Source: Aeromicrobium sp. Leaf350
Lineage (GTDB): Bacteria > Actinomycetota > Actinomycetes > Propionibacteriales > Nocardioidaceae
Assembly (NCBI RefSeq): GCF_916858655.1
Contig: NZ_CAKASL010000001.1
Coordinates: 1,178,001 to 1,242,000 of the forward strand
DNA: 64,000 nucleotides
Reading direction: 5' to 3'
The position numbers and the translations under genes were made by a program. Under the pieces are notes generated by a model. The model did not search any database. It was given only the letters and a program-made list of their open reading frames with translations, and was not told where the DNA came from. Shown here in pieces: positions 33,113-41,801 of this stretch (positions are counted from its first letter, which is position 1; every line of letters begins with the position of its first letter).

Positions 33113-33526
33113 ATGAATCCCACGAGCCTCTACCCGGTCCTGATGTCGGACGACGTCGCCGCCGCCGCCGACTTCTACCGCGCCGCGCTCGACGCCACGA
33201 CGACCTTCGAGACCGACTGGTACGTCAGCCTGCAGGTCGGACGCTTCGAGCTGGCCGTGCTGCAGCACGACCACCCGACGATCCCCGAGGGCTTCCGCGC
33301 CCTTCCCAGCGGCGTGCTCCTCAACGTCGAGGTCGAGGACGTCGACCGGGTGCACGACCGGTTCACCTCCGACCTCGGGCTCGCGCCGGTGCTGTCGCTT
33401 CGGAGCGAGACCTTCGGCCAGCGGCACTTCATCGTGGCGGCGCCCGACGGGGTGCTGCTCGACGTCATCCAACCGATCGAGCCGGGCCCCGAGCACGCCG
33501 ACGCCTTCGCCGTCGCAGCGACATGA
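33113..33526 (+). CDS. VOC (glyoxalase/bleomycin-resistance fold) protein
   Basis: 137-residue vicinal-oxygen-chelate protein. The beta-alpha-beta-beta-beta repeat starts YPVLMSDDVAAAADFYRAAL and recurs at VLLNVEVEDVDRVHDRF; HFIVAAPDGVLLDVIQ contains the usual metal-ligand strand. The family includes glyoxalases, dioxygenases and drug-sequestering proteins. AAAGGAG lies 7 bp before the ATG and the second TetR operator overlaps the promoter, so it is probably an inducible detoxification or resistance protein. No closer assignment possible. Confidence 0.88.
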   Translation: MNPTSLYPVLMSDDVAAAADFYRAALDATTTFETDWYVSLQVGRFELAVLQHDHPTIPEGFRALPSGVLLNVEVEDVDRVHDRFTSDLGLAPVLSLRSETFGQRHFIVAAPDGVLLDVIQPIEPGPEHADAFAVAAT

Positions 33527-33552
33527 ACGGCTCCTCTCGCTAACCTCGGGTG

Positions 33553-34122
33553 ATGGCAGAGATCGTGTTCTTCCACCACGCCGGTGGACTGACCGCAGGC
33601 GTGCGCTCGTTCGCCGACACGTTGCGGGCCGCCGGCCACACCGTGCACACCCCCGACCTGTTCGAGGGGCGCACCTTCACCGCGGTCGAGGACGGGGTGG
33701 CCTTCGCCCAGTCCCTGGGTCCGCAGGTCGTCGCCGATCGCGTGGCCGACGCCGTCCAAGGACTGCCGACCGAGCTGGTCTACGGCGGGGCGTCGCTCGG
33801 GTCAGTGCGGGCGGCCGAGCAGGTCTTCGAGCGTCCCGGAGCACGCGGTGCGTTCTTCCTCTACGGCGCCGTGGCCCCCTCGTGGTGGGAGTCGAGCTGG
33901 CCCGCGGGGGTCCCGGTGCAGGCCCACCAGGCCGAGGTCGACCCGTGGCGCGAGGTCGAGGCCGAGGAGGAGCTCGCGGGCATGCCCGGCGCCGAGGTGT
34001 TCGTGTACCCCGTCACCGGCCACCTCTTCGCCGAGGCCGGCCACCCGGAGTTCGACGCCGAGGCCAGCAAACTGCTGACCAGCCGGGTGCTCGACTTCCT
34101 CGCCGCGATCGACGCCGCCTAG
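33553..34122 (+). CDS. Dienelactone hydrolase family protein
   Basis: 189-residue alpha/beta hydrolase of the dienelactone-hydrolase type. VFFHHAGGLTAGVRSFADTL starts the fold, GGASLGSVRA holds the nucleophile position (Ser where true DLH has Cys), an acid lies in QAEVDPW, and the His in YPVTGHLFAE. Ser at the nucleophile elbow suggests esterase or lactonase rather than classical dienelactone activity. ATG at 33553 is preferred to the adjacent GTG. Monocistronic in appearance. Confidence 0.85.
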   Translation: MAEIVFFHHAGGLTAGVRSFADTLRAAGHTVHTPDLFEGRTFTAVEDGVAFAQSLGPQVVADRVADAVQGLPTELVYGGASLGSVRAAEQVFERPGARGAFFLYGAVAPSWWESSWPAGVPVQAHQAEVDPWREVEAEEELAGMPGAEVFVYPVTGHLFAEAGHPEFDAEASKLLTSRVLDFLAAIDAA

Positions 34123-34176
34123 GCCGCCCGCGCACCGGCGCCGCCGGGCCGTGGACGGCCCTCGTAGTCTCGACGC

Positions 34177-35052
34177 GTGTCGCACCAGAGCGTTGACTCT
34201 GCCCCCGTCCCGTCCGAGCTGCCGGCGGCTCCCGATCTCAGGATGGTCGTCGTCGACATGGACGGAACCCTGCTCGACGGGCGCGGCGAGGTGCCCGACG
34301 CGCTGTGGCCCCTGCTGCGGGCGATGCACGAGCGAGGCATCGCGTTCGTGCCGGCCAGCGGCCGTCAGCACGCCACCCTCGCCCGACTGTTCGACCGTGC
34401 GTCCGAGGGCATGCCCGTCATTGCCGAGAACGGGACGTACGTCGCGCGCGACGGCGTCGAGCTCGCCTCGGTCACACTCGACCGGGAGCTCGTGATCACC
34501 GCGGTCGCCCTCCTCCGCGACCTGGCCATCCAGGGCCGCAACCTCGGCGTGGTCCTGTGCGGCAAGCGGTCGGCCTACGTCGAGCGCACCGACGAGACCT
34601 TTCTCGCCGAGGCCCGCCGGTACTACGTGGCCCTCGCCTCGGTCGACGACCTGCTCGCGGTCGACGACGACGTGCTCAAGCTCGCGATCTTCGACTTCGA
34701 CGACGCCGAGACCGGCACCGCGCCCTCGCTCGAGCGCTTCCGCGAGACGCACCAGGTGGTCGTCTCCGGCGAGCACTGGATCGACGTCATGGCCGCGGGG
34801 GTCAACAAGGGCCACGCCGTGCGGATGCTCCAGGCCGAGCTCGGCGTGACGGCCGCGCAGACCGCCGCGTTCGGCGACTACCTCAACGACCTCGAGATGC
34901 TCGACGCCGCGGACCTGTCGTTCGCGATGGCCAACGCCCACCCCGAGGTCATGGCCCGGGCTCGCTACACGGCTCCCTCGAACACCGACCTCGGTGTCGT
35001 CACGACGCTCCGCGCCCTGCTGGGGACCGACGGAGTGTCGCCGGGCGCCTGA
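34177..35052 (+). CDS. HAD-superfamily (Cof-type) phosphatase
   Basis: 291-residue HAD hydrolase of subfamily IIB. Motif I VVVDMDGTLLDG (about residues 21-32) holds the two catalytic Asp residues, motif II is VPASGRQ, motif III the Lys of AAGVNKGHAV, and motif IV FGDYLNDLEML. These enzymes dephosphorylate sugar phosphates, pyridoxal phosphate or flavin precursors. The GTG at 34177 is used; the preceding bases show no ribosome-binding site, so a leaderless start is likely. Confidence 0.9.
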   Translation: MSHQSVDSAPVPSELPAAPDLRMVVVDMDGTLLDGRGEVPDALWPLLRAMHERGIAFVPASGRQHATLARLFDRASEGMPVIAENGTYVARDGVELASVTLDRELVITAVALLRDLAIQGRNLGVVLCGKRSAYVERTDETFLAEARRYYVALASVDDLLAVDDDVLKLAIFDFDDAETGTAPSLERFRETHQVVVSGEHWIDVMAAGVNKGHAVRMLQAELGVTAAQTAAFGDYLNDLEMLDAADLSFAMANAHPEVMARARYTAPSNTDLGVVTTLRALLGTDGVSPGA

Positions 35053-35105
35053 CACTGCGTCAGTCTGTCGGCGGTCCGACCGGCTCTCGCGGCGATGCTC
35101 GAGGG

Positions 35106-36374
35106 GTGACCACCGACCTCACCCCACCGTCGTCCCCCGTCCTGACCGACGCCCTCGAGCAGCTCGCCGAGGCCGTCGACCTGCTCGGCCTCGGCGAGGG
35201 AGTCCGCCGCACCCTCGCGCAACCACGGCGGGAGGTGACGGTGAGCATCCCGCTGCGCCGCGACGACGGCTCGGTCGAGGTCCTCACGGGGCACCGGGTC
35301 CAGCACAACCTCACCCGCGGACCGGCCAAGGGCGGCGTCCGGTTCAGTGCGGACGTGACGCTGGACGAGGTGCGCGCCCTGGCCATGTGGATGACGTGGA
35401 AGTGCGCGCTCGTCGACGTGCCCTACGGCGGCGGCAAGGGTGGGGTGCGCTTCGACCCCACGCAGTACTCACGGGCCGAGGTCGAGCGGGCGACGCGTCG
35501 CTACACCAGCGAGATCGCGCCGCTGATCGGCCCGGACCGCGACATCCCGGCGCCCGACCTGGGCACCGACGAGCAGGTCATGGCCTGGATGATGGACACG
35601 TACTCCACCGGCGCGGGCCACACCGAGCTCGGCGTGGTCACGGGCAAGCCGCTGGCCCTCGGCGGATCCCTGGGCCGGCAGACCGCGACGTCGCGCGGCG
35701 TCACCCACGTGGCCCTCGCGGCCCTCGCCTCCCGCGGCATCGCGGCCAGGGGCTCGCGGGCTGCGGTGCAGGGCTTCGGCAAGGTCGGTCGCTACACCGC
35801 ACGCTTCCTCGACGAGGCCGGGGTGCGCGTGATCGCGGTCAGCGACCAGCACGGCGCGGTCGTCGACGGAGCGGGCCTCGACGTCCCGGCCCTGGAGGCG
35901 CACGTGGACGCGACGGGATCGGTGGTCGGCTTCGCGTGCAGCGAGCCGTTGCAGGCCAAGGACGACCTGCTCACCCTGCCCGTCGACCTCCTCGTGCCGG
36001 CGGCCGTCGAGGGCGTCATCCACGCGGACAACGCCGACCGGGTCCTCGCGCGCGTCGTCGTCGAGGGGGCCAACGGACCGACCACCCGGCAGGCCGACGC
36101 GATCCTGGCCGACCGCGGAGTCCTCGTGGTGCCGGACATCCTCGCGAACGCCGGCGGCGTCGTCGTCTCCTACTTCGAGTGGGTCCAGGCCAACCAGGCG
36201 TTCTGGTGGAGCGAGGCGGAGGTCGAGGAGCGCCTCGCCACCCGGATGTCGCTCGCGTGGGACCGCACGACCGAGGTCGCGGCGAAGCACGACGTCTCGC
36301 TCCGTTCGGCGGCCACGGGTCTCGCGGTCGGCGCCGTGGCGGAGGCCCACCGACTGCGGGGTCTCTACCCGTAG
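35106..36374 (+). CDS. Glu/Leu/Phe/Val-family amino-acid dehydrogenase
   Basis: 422-residue dehydrogenase of the glutamate-dehydrogenase family. PAKGGVRF and VPYGGGKGGV carry substrate and catalytic Lys residues, PAPDLGTDEQVMAWMMD the catalytic Asp, and VQGFGKVGRYTA the NAD(P) Rossmann loop. VPDILANAGGVVVSYFEWVQ is typical of catabolic, hexameric GDH (about 420 aa). It interconverts glutamate and 2-oxoglutarate plus ammonia. GTG start at 35106 with GAGGG upstream. Possibly linked in function to the following aminotransferase genes by regenerating 2-oxoglutarate. Confidence 0.93.
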   Translation: MTTDLTPPSSPVLTDALEQLAEAVDLLGLGEGVRRTLAQPRREVTVSIPLRRDDGSVEVLTGHRVQHNLTRGPAKGGVRFSADVTLDEVRALAMWMTWKCALVDVPYGGGKGGVRFDPTQYSRAEVERATRRYTSEIAPLIGPDRDIPAPDLGTDEQVMAWMMDTYSTGAGHTELGVVTGKPLALGGSLGRQTATSRGVTHVALAALASRGIAARGSRAAVQGFGKVGRYTARFLDEAGVRVIAVSDQHGAVVDGAGLDVPALEAHVDATGSVVGFACSEPLQAKDDLLTLPVDLLVPAAVEGVIHADNADRVLARVVVEGANGPTTRQADAILADRGVLVVPDILANAGGVVVSYFEWVQANQAFWWSEAEVEERLATRMSLAWDRTTEVAAKHDVSLRSAATGLAVGAVAEAHRLRGLYP

Positions 36375-36408
36375 GCCGCTATCCGTGAGCCCCTACCCGT
36401 GAGCCCGC

Positions 36409-37995
36409 TCAGTCGGAGGTCTCGCCGGCCAGCTGCGCGGCGACCAGAGCCACGTGGAGGGACACGCGCACGTCCGGGTCGTCGAGGTCGACGCCCAGGA
36501 GCCGCTCGATCCTGGCGACCCGGTCGTAGAAGACGGGGCGCGAGAGGTGCACGCTCGCCGCCGCCTCGGACTTGCTGGTCGGGTGCGTCAGCAGGGCCTC
36601 GAGGACCGCCGTGTGGCCCGTGCCGTGCTGGGCGTCGTGGTCCCACAGCGGCGCGAGCTCGCGGCGCACGAACAGGCGCACGCGGTCGTCCTCACCGAGC
36701 AGGGCGAGCAGGCCACGCAGGTGGACGTCCTCCAGGCGGTGCACGCGATGCGTCTCCGGACGCTTGACCGACGACAGCACGTGGGCGCTCTCGCGCAGGG
36801 TCCGGTCGACCTCGGTGACGGTCGCGACCGGGCGGCCTGCGCCGACCACTGCCTGCCGCCGACGGTGGATCGCCTCGGCCACCTGGTCGGCCACCCGGTC
36901 GACCTGCGCGGCGCTCGGGCCCGCGAGCAGCACGCGCACCGTCCCGTCGACCTCGCACACCAGGGCGGGCGTCCTCGCGGTGTGGGCGGTGTGGACCGCG
37001 GCGGCGATGACGTCGTCGACGACGTGCGGCAGGGACTCGCGCCCGTCGGTCACGGGGCGCACCGCGAGGGCCACGTACTGGTGCCGCACCAGCGGGAACC
37101 CGACCACCTCGCAGCGACGCAGGACCTGCGCGTCGGTCGGGTCGTGGATCAGTCCGAGCACGAGCTCCTGGTGCGAGCGGCGCACCTGGCTGTCGCGCTG
37201 GCGGTCGTGCAGCCGGTGCATCGCCAGCGCGGCGGCCCCCCGCTCCACCACGGCGACGAGTCGCTGGCCCGGCTCGACCGGAGACTGGACGACCAGGCGG
37301 CCCCAGCCCCGCTCGCGCCGCCCGATCCGGGTGACCAGCCAGCCCTGGCGCCGGTCCCACGTCGTGCGCGAGTCCAGCGTGACCGATCGTGATCGCGCGG
37401 CCCAGTTGTACATGAAGTCCCGCACGCCCGACGGGCCGGGGCGGAAGTCCACGACCTGGTGGTCGCTGTTCTCGAGCACGACGGTTGCTCCCGCGAGCTG
37501 CTGGACCGCTCCGAGGATCTGCTCGGGGGCGGCCTCGCCGATGCTCAGCTCGGTGAACGTCTCGTGCACCTCGTGCGCCTCGCGCAGCTCGCGCAGGCGC
37601 TGGTCGACGATGCGCTCGCCGAGCTCCTGGGTCACCGCCGCGAAGCGCACCTCGTGGTGCAGCACGACCAGCGGCAGGCCGAGCGCCTCGCAGGAGCTCA
37701 CGAGGGCCGCCGGCGCCTCGGACCACCGTCGTCCCAGCTCGATGACGACCCCCGCGACACCGCTGGCGTCCAGGCTCGAGGCGAAGGCGACCAGTCCGTC
37801 CTCGGAGTCGGGCAGCGCGATGCCGGTGCTCAGCAGGAGGTCGCCCTCCCGCAGCAGGGGGGCGATGTCCGCGAGCTCGGTCGAGTGGACCCACCGCACG
37901 GGCCGCGTCAGGCCGTCGGCACCCGCGACGACCTCGGGTCCGGCGTGCCGCAGCACGTCGAGGTCCAGGGCGTCGGCCACGGTCACGGGCGTCAT
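36409..37995 (-). CDS. PucR-family transcriptional regulator
   Basis: 528-residue PucR-type activator. The N-terminal PucR domain (about 1-125) contains RWVHSTELADIAPLLREGD-like sequence, followed by a GGDEF-like central region. The C-terminal helix-turn-helix HPTSKSEAAASVHLSRPVFYDR lies at about residues 473-495. PucR proteins sense purine breakdown products, GABA or other amino acids. Divergent from the semialdehyde dehydrogenase/aminotransferase pair, which it most likely controls. ATG at 37993-37995; 110 bp separate it from the divergent gene. Confidence 0.9.
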   Translation of the reverse strand: MTPVTVADALDLDVLRHAGPEVVAGADGLTRPVRWVHSTELADIAPLLREGDLLLSTGIALPDSEDGLVAFASSLDASGVAGVVIELGRRWSEAPAALVSSCEALGLPLVVLHHEVRFAAVTQELGERIVDQRLRELREAHEVHETFTELSIGEAAPEQILGAVQQLAGATVVLENSDHQVVDFRPGPSGVRDFMYNWAARSRSVTLDSRTTWDRRQGWLVTRIGRRERGWGRLVVQSPVEPGQRLVAVVERGAAALAMHRLHDRQRDSQVRRSHQELVLGLIHDPTDAQVLRRCEVVGFPLVRHQYVALAVRPVTDGRESLPHVVDDVIAAAVHTAHTARTPALVCEVDGTVRVLLAGPSAAQVDRVADQVAEAIHRRRQAVVGAGRPVATVTEVDRTLRESAHVLSSVKRPETHRVHRLEDVHLRGLLALLGEDDRVRLFVRRELAPLWDHDAQHGTGHTAVLEALLTHPTSKSEAAASVHLSRPVFYDRVARIERLLGVDLDDPDVRVSLHVALVAAQLAGETSD

Positions 37996-38105
37996 CACGA
38001 GTCGGGAGCCTACACATCGTTCGCGGACTCTGCGGCTCCCTACATTCTGTCGCCTCCGCGCCGGTGTCGGCCGACCCACGATGGGCGGGACGAAAGGGAG
38101 ACCAC

Positions 38106-39620
38106 ATGACCACCGTGATCCACCACTGGCTCGACGGAGCGCCGTTCGACGGGCAGTCCGGGGCGACCGCCGACGTGACGAACCCCGCCACCGGAGAGGT
38201 CACCGGCCGCGTGGCCCTCGCCTCCGAGGCCGACGCCGCCGCCGTGATCGCGTCGGCGAGGGCGGCCTCCCTGACCTGGGGCGCGACCTCGGTCGCACGC
38301 CGGACCCAGGTGGTCTTCGCGTTCCGCGAGCTGCTGAACGCCCGCAAGGACGAGCTCGCCCGCCTGATCACCGCCGAGCACGGCAAGGTCCACTCCGACG
38401 CCCTCGGCGAGGTCGCCCGGGGCCAGGAGGTCGTGGAGCTCGCCTGCGGGATCCCGCACCTGCTCAAGGGCGGTCACTCCGAGAACGCCTCGACCGGGGT
38501 CGACGTGCACTCCAAGCGCGAGCCCCTCGGCGTCGTGGGCATCATCAGCCCGTTCAACTTCCCGGCGATGGTGCCGATGTGGTTCTTCCCGATCGCCATC
38601 GCGGTGGGCAACGCCGTGGTGCTGAAGCCGTCGGAGAAGGACCCGTCCGCGGCGCTGTGGATCGCCCGCCTCTGGAAGGAGGCCGGTCTGCCGGACGGCG
38701 TCTTCAACGTCCTCCAGGGCGACAAGGTCGCGGTCGACGCGCTCCTGCAGAGCCCGGACGTCGCGGCCATCAGCTTCGTCGGCTCGACCCCGATCGCCGA
38801 GTACGTCTATCGCGAGGCGAGCGCGCACGGCAAGCGCGTGCAGGCCCTCGGCGGCGCCAAGAACCACATGGTCGTGCTGCCCGACGCCGACCTCGACCTC
38901 GCGGCCGACTCCGCCGTCAACGCGGGCTACGGCTCGGCGGGCGAGCGATGCATGGCGATCAGCGTCCTGGTCGCCGTCGAGCCGATCGCCGACGACCTCG
39001 TCGCGCGCATCGCCGAGCGCACGCGCACGCTGCGCACCGGCGACGGTCGCGAGGGCGACGGCCCCGAGGCCGACATGGGTCCGCTCGTCACGCGCGCGCA
39101 CCGCGACCGCGTCGCCGGCTTCATCGAGTCCGGCGAGCGGGCCGGCGCGAAGCTCGTCGTCGACGGCCGCGACGTCCGTCCGGCCGGCGAGGCCGACGGC
39201 TTCTGGCTGGGTCCGACCCTGTTCGACCACGTGACGCCCGACATGGACGTGTACCGCGAGGAGATCTTCGGCCCGGTGCTCGCGGTCGTGCGCGTCGCGA
39301 CCTACGAGGAGGCGCTCGCCCTCGTCAACGCCAACGAGTACGGCAACGGCACCGCGATCTTCACCAACGACGGCGGTGCCGCCCGGCGGTTCGAGGCCGA
39401 CGTGCAGGTCGGCATGATCGGCGTCAACGTGCCGATCCCCGTGCCGGTCGCCTACTACTCCTTCGGCGGGTGGAAGCGGTCGCTGTTCGGCGACACCCAC
39501 GCCCACGGCACGGAGGGCGTGCACTTCTTCACGCGGGGCAAGGTCGTGACCTCGCGCTGGCCCGATCCTGCGCAGCGACGCGTGGGCGGTCTCGAGCTGG
39601 GGTTCCCCCGCAATGACTGA
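38106..39620 (+). CDS. mmsA: CoA-acylating (methyl)malonate-semialdehyde dehydrogenase
   Basis: 504-residue aldehyde dehydrogenase of the MmsA type. It oxidises malonate or methylmalonate semialdehyde with NAD+ and CoA to acetyl- or propionyl-CoA plus CO2. IISPFNFPAMVPMWFFPIA is the MmsA hallmark, the catalytic Cys is in GSAGERCMAIS, and VPIPVPVAYYSFGGWKRSLFGD closes the family pattern. GGGAGA precedes the ATG at 38106. It overlaps the aminotransferase by 8 bp. Divergent from the PucR regulator. With the aminotransferase it forms a two-step beta-alanine or 3-aminoisobutyrate route. Confidence 0.93.
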   Translation: MTTVIHHWLDGAPFDGQSGATADVTNPATGEVTGRVALASEADAAAVIASARAASLTWGATSVARRTQVVFAFRELLNARKDELARLITAEHGKVHSDALGEVARGQEVVELACGIPHLLKGGHSENASTGVDVHSKREPLGVVGIISPFNFPAMVPMWFFPIAIAVGNAVVLKPSEKDPSAALWIARLWKEAGLPDGVFNVLQGDKVAVDALLQSPDVAAISFVGSTPIAEYVYREASAHGKRVQALGGAKNHMVVLPDADLDLAADSAVNAGYGSAGERCMAISVLVAVEPIADDLVARIAERTRTLRTGDGREGDGPEADMGPLVTRAHRDRVAGFIESGERAGAKLVVDGRDVRPAGEADGFWLGPTLFDHVTPDMDVYREEIFGPVLAVVRVATYEEALALVNANEYGNGTAIFTNDGGAARRFEADVQVGMIGVNVPIPVPVAYYSFGGWKRSLFGDTHAHGTEGVHFFTRGKVVTSRWPDPAQRRVGGLELGFPRND

Positions 39621-40989
39621 CACCTCGAGGACCGACACCGTGGAGGAGCCCACCGTGACGACCTTCGACGACCCGCAGCGCGCCTACGAGCTCGACCGCG
39701 CCCACGTCTTCCACTCGTGGTCGGCCCAGCAGCAGATCAGCCCGATGACGGTCAGCCGCGCCGAGGGGTCGTTCCTCTGGGACGGCGACGGCCACAAGTA
39801 CCTCGACTTCACCTCGCAGCTGGTGTTCACGAACCTGGGCCACCAGCACCCGCGCATCGTGGAGGCGATCCAGCGGCAGGCCGGCGAGCTCTGCACCATC
39901 GCGCCGGCGCACGCCAACGGGGCGCGCTCCGAGGCCGCGCGGCTCATCGCCGAGCGCACGCCCGGCGACCTCGACCACGTGTTCTTCACCAACGGCGGCG
40001 CCGACGCGAACGAGCACGCGGTCCGCATGGCGCGCCTGCACACCGGTCGGCACAAGGTGCTCGCGCGGTACCGCTCGTACCACGGCGGCAGCCACCTGGC
40101 GATCAACCTCACGGGCGACCCGCGCCGCTGGCCCAACGACCACGCGACCGACGGCGTCGTGCACTTCTTCGGCCCGTTCCTCTACCGCAGCGCGTTCTCG
40201 GCCACGACCGAGGCCGAGGAGTGCGAGCGGGCGCTGGAGCACCTCGAGCAGGTCATCGCCCTCGAGGGTCCGAGCACCATCGCGGCCATCGTGCTCGAGT
40301 CGATCCCCGGCACCGCCGGCATCATGGTGCCCCCGCCCGGCTACCTCGCGGGGGTGCGCGAGCTCTGCGACCGCTTCGGCATCGTGCTGATCGCCGACGA
40401 GGTCATGTCCGGGTTCGGGCGGGCCGGCCGCTGGTTCGCGATCGACCACGCCGGGGTCGTCCCCGACCTGCTGACCTTCGCGAAGGGCGTCAACTCGGGA
40501 TACGTGCCCCTCGGCGGCGTCGCGATCAGCGACGCCATCTACGCGACCTTCGCCGACCGCGCCTACCCGGGCGGCCTGACGTACTCCGGGCACCCGCTCG
40601 CGTGCGCGGCAGCCGTGGCCACGATCGAGGCGATGGAGGACGAGGGCGTCGTCCGCCACGCGACCCGGCTCGGCGAGGACGTGTTCGGCCCGGGCCTGCG
40701 CGACATCGCGGCTCGGCACGAGTGGATCGGCGAGGTCCGCGGCGTGGGCGCCTTCTGGGCGATCGAGCTCGTGCGCGACCGCGAGTCGCGGGAGCCGTTG
40801 GCACCGTACGGAGGCTCGAGCCCCGAGATGGCCGCGGTGCTCGCCGCGGCGAAGAGTCGCGGCCTCCTGCCGTTCGCCAACTTCAACCGCATCCACGTGG
40901 TCCCGCCGCTCAACATCACCGAGAACCACGCCCGCGTCGGCCTGCAGATCCTCGACGAGGCGCTGCACGAGGCGGCGAGGCCGCGGTGA
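39613..40989 (+). CDS. Class III (omega-amino acid) aminotransferase
   Basis: 458-residue PLP-dependent fold-type I aminotransferase. FFTNGGADANEHAVRMAR (about residues 121-138) binds cofactor phosphate, LIADEVMSGFGRAG holds the PLP-pairing Asp, and FAKGVNSGYVPLGG the Schiff-base Lys. It probably transfers an amino group from beta-alanine, 3-aminoisobutyrate or GABA to pyruvate or 2-oxoglutarate, feeding the semialdehyde to the overlapping dehydrogenase. The start lies inside the upstream gene, so translation is coupled. Exact donor unknown. Confidence 0.9.
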   Translation: MTDTSRTDTVEEPTVTTFDDPQRAYELDRAHVFHSWSAQQQISPMTVSRAEGSFLWDGDGHKYLDFTSQLVFTNLGHQHPRIVEAIQRQAGELCTIAPAHANGARSEAARLIAERTPGDLDHVFFTNGGADANEHAVRMARLHTGRHKVLARYRSYHGGSHLAINLTGDPRRWPNDHATDGVVHFFGPFLYRSAFSATTEAEECERALEHLEQVIALEGPSTIAAIVLESIPGTAGIMVPPPGYLAGVRELCDRFGIVLIADEVMSGFGRAGRWFAIDHAGVVPDLLTFAKGVNSGYVPLGGVAISDAIYATFADRAYPGGLTYSGHPLACAAAVATIEAMEDEGVVRHATRLGEDVFGPGLRDIAARHEWIGEVRGVGAFWAIELVRDRESREPLAPYGGSSPEMAAVLAAAKSRGLLPFANFNRIHVVPPLNITENHARVGLQILDEALHEAARPR

Positions 40990-41030
40990 AGCACCGGTCC
41001 GACCCGCCTCCGCCTGTCTACAGTGAGGCC

Positions 41031-41348
41031 GTGGACCACCAACGCGAGCTGCTGGCCCAGGTCCTGCTGGACTCCTTCGGCGGCCGGTTCCACCTGTCGA
41101 GGTCGCGAGCCCTCCGCCACGCCGAGTCGGTGCTGCGGGCCGGCTTCACCCTCCCTCAGGTGGTCACGTCCGCGGCGGAGCTCGCTCAGCTCTCTGTCGG
41201 CGCCGTCGTGATCCGGTCGCAGCACGCCGGCCGGCCCGACGCCTTCGTCCGCCGAGCCGACGGGTGGGTGGACGTCGACGGCGGCGAACCGGTCGCGGAC
41301 GCCCACCTGTTCACCCCGGGGACGTGGCTGACCCTCGGGCGCCCCTGA
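41031..41348 (+). CDS. Small hypothetical protein
   Basis: 105 residues if translated from GTG 41031, or 120 from GTG 40986, which overlaps the aminotransferase stop. The first is preferred because TACAGT lies 7 bp before it, a -10 box for a leaderless transcript, and the extra N-terminus is Pro-rich and unlike the rest. The protein is a mix of helix (FHLSRSRALRHAESVLRAGF) and short strands, without Cys clusters, signal or membrane segment. I recognise no family. Confidence 0.6.
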   Translation: MDHQRELLAQVLLDSFGGRFHLSRSRALRHAESVLRAGFTLPQVVTSAAELAQLSVGAVVIRSQHAGRPDAFVRRADGWVDVDGGEPVADAHLFTPGTWLTLGRP

Positions 41349-41462
41349 CCGTCGGGCGCTGACCGTCAGCCCGCCGATGTTCGGTCCGACCCACCGGGCG
41401 CCGGCCCGCCGTCGTGCGTCACGCTGGTGGTCCGCTGCTGTTCTCCCCGCGAAGGACCACTC

Positions 41463-41774
41463 ATGAGCGACGTCCAGGTCGTCCACGACCCCGCCCGCAA
41501 GCGCTACACGGCCACGATCGACGGCGAGACCGCCGGCTTCGCCGAGTACATCCAGACCGACGAGCTGATCGTCTTCACCCACACCGAGGTCGACCGACGG
41601 TTCGAGGGCAAGGGCGTCGGCTCGGCTATCGTCCGGGTCTCGCTCGACGAGGTGCTCGCCGCAGGTCAGCACAAGGTCATGCCTCTGTGCCCTTTCTACA
41701 AGGGGTGGATCGGTCGGCACCGCGAGTACGTGCCGATGGTCTACGGCGTGCCCGAGTCGACCGCCACCGACTGA
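41463..41774 (+). CDS. GNAT-fold small acetyltransferase (YjdJ/NATD1-like)
   Basis: 103-residue protein of the short GNAT family COG2388. TDELIVFTHTEVDRRFEGKG followed by VGSAIVR carries the acetyl-CoA-binding loop (RRFEGKGVGSAIV), and KVMPLCPFYKGWIGRHREY is the diagnostic C-terminus. Substrate unknown in bacteria. GAAGGA precedes the ATG at 41463. Convergent with the dehydroshikimate dehydratase gene, 27 bp away. Confidence 0.88.
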   Translation: MSDVQVVHDPARKRYTATIDGETAGFAEYIQTDELIVFTHTEVDRRFEGKGVGSAIVRVSLDEVLAAGQHKVMPLCPFYKGWIGRHREYVPMVYGVPESTATD

Positions 41775-41801
41775 GTCGCGAGCCGGGTCACGGGCGCGAC
41801 G

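Noticed and set aside
36572..39616. Very long plus-strand open frame of more than 1000 codons across the PucR and mmsA genes
   Set aside because: It runs antisense to the PucR gene and out of frame through mmsA. The product is low-complexity Arg/Ala/Ser sequence with no domain, while the genes it crosses have clear motifs. Such frames are expected at this GC content.
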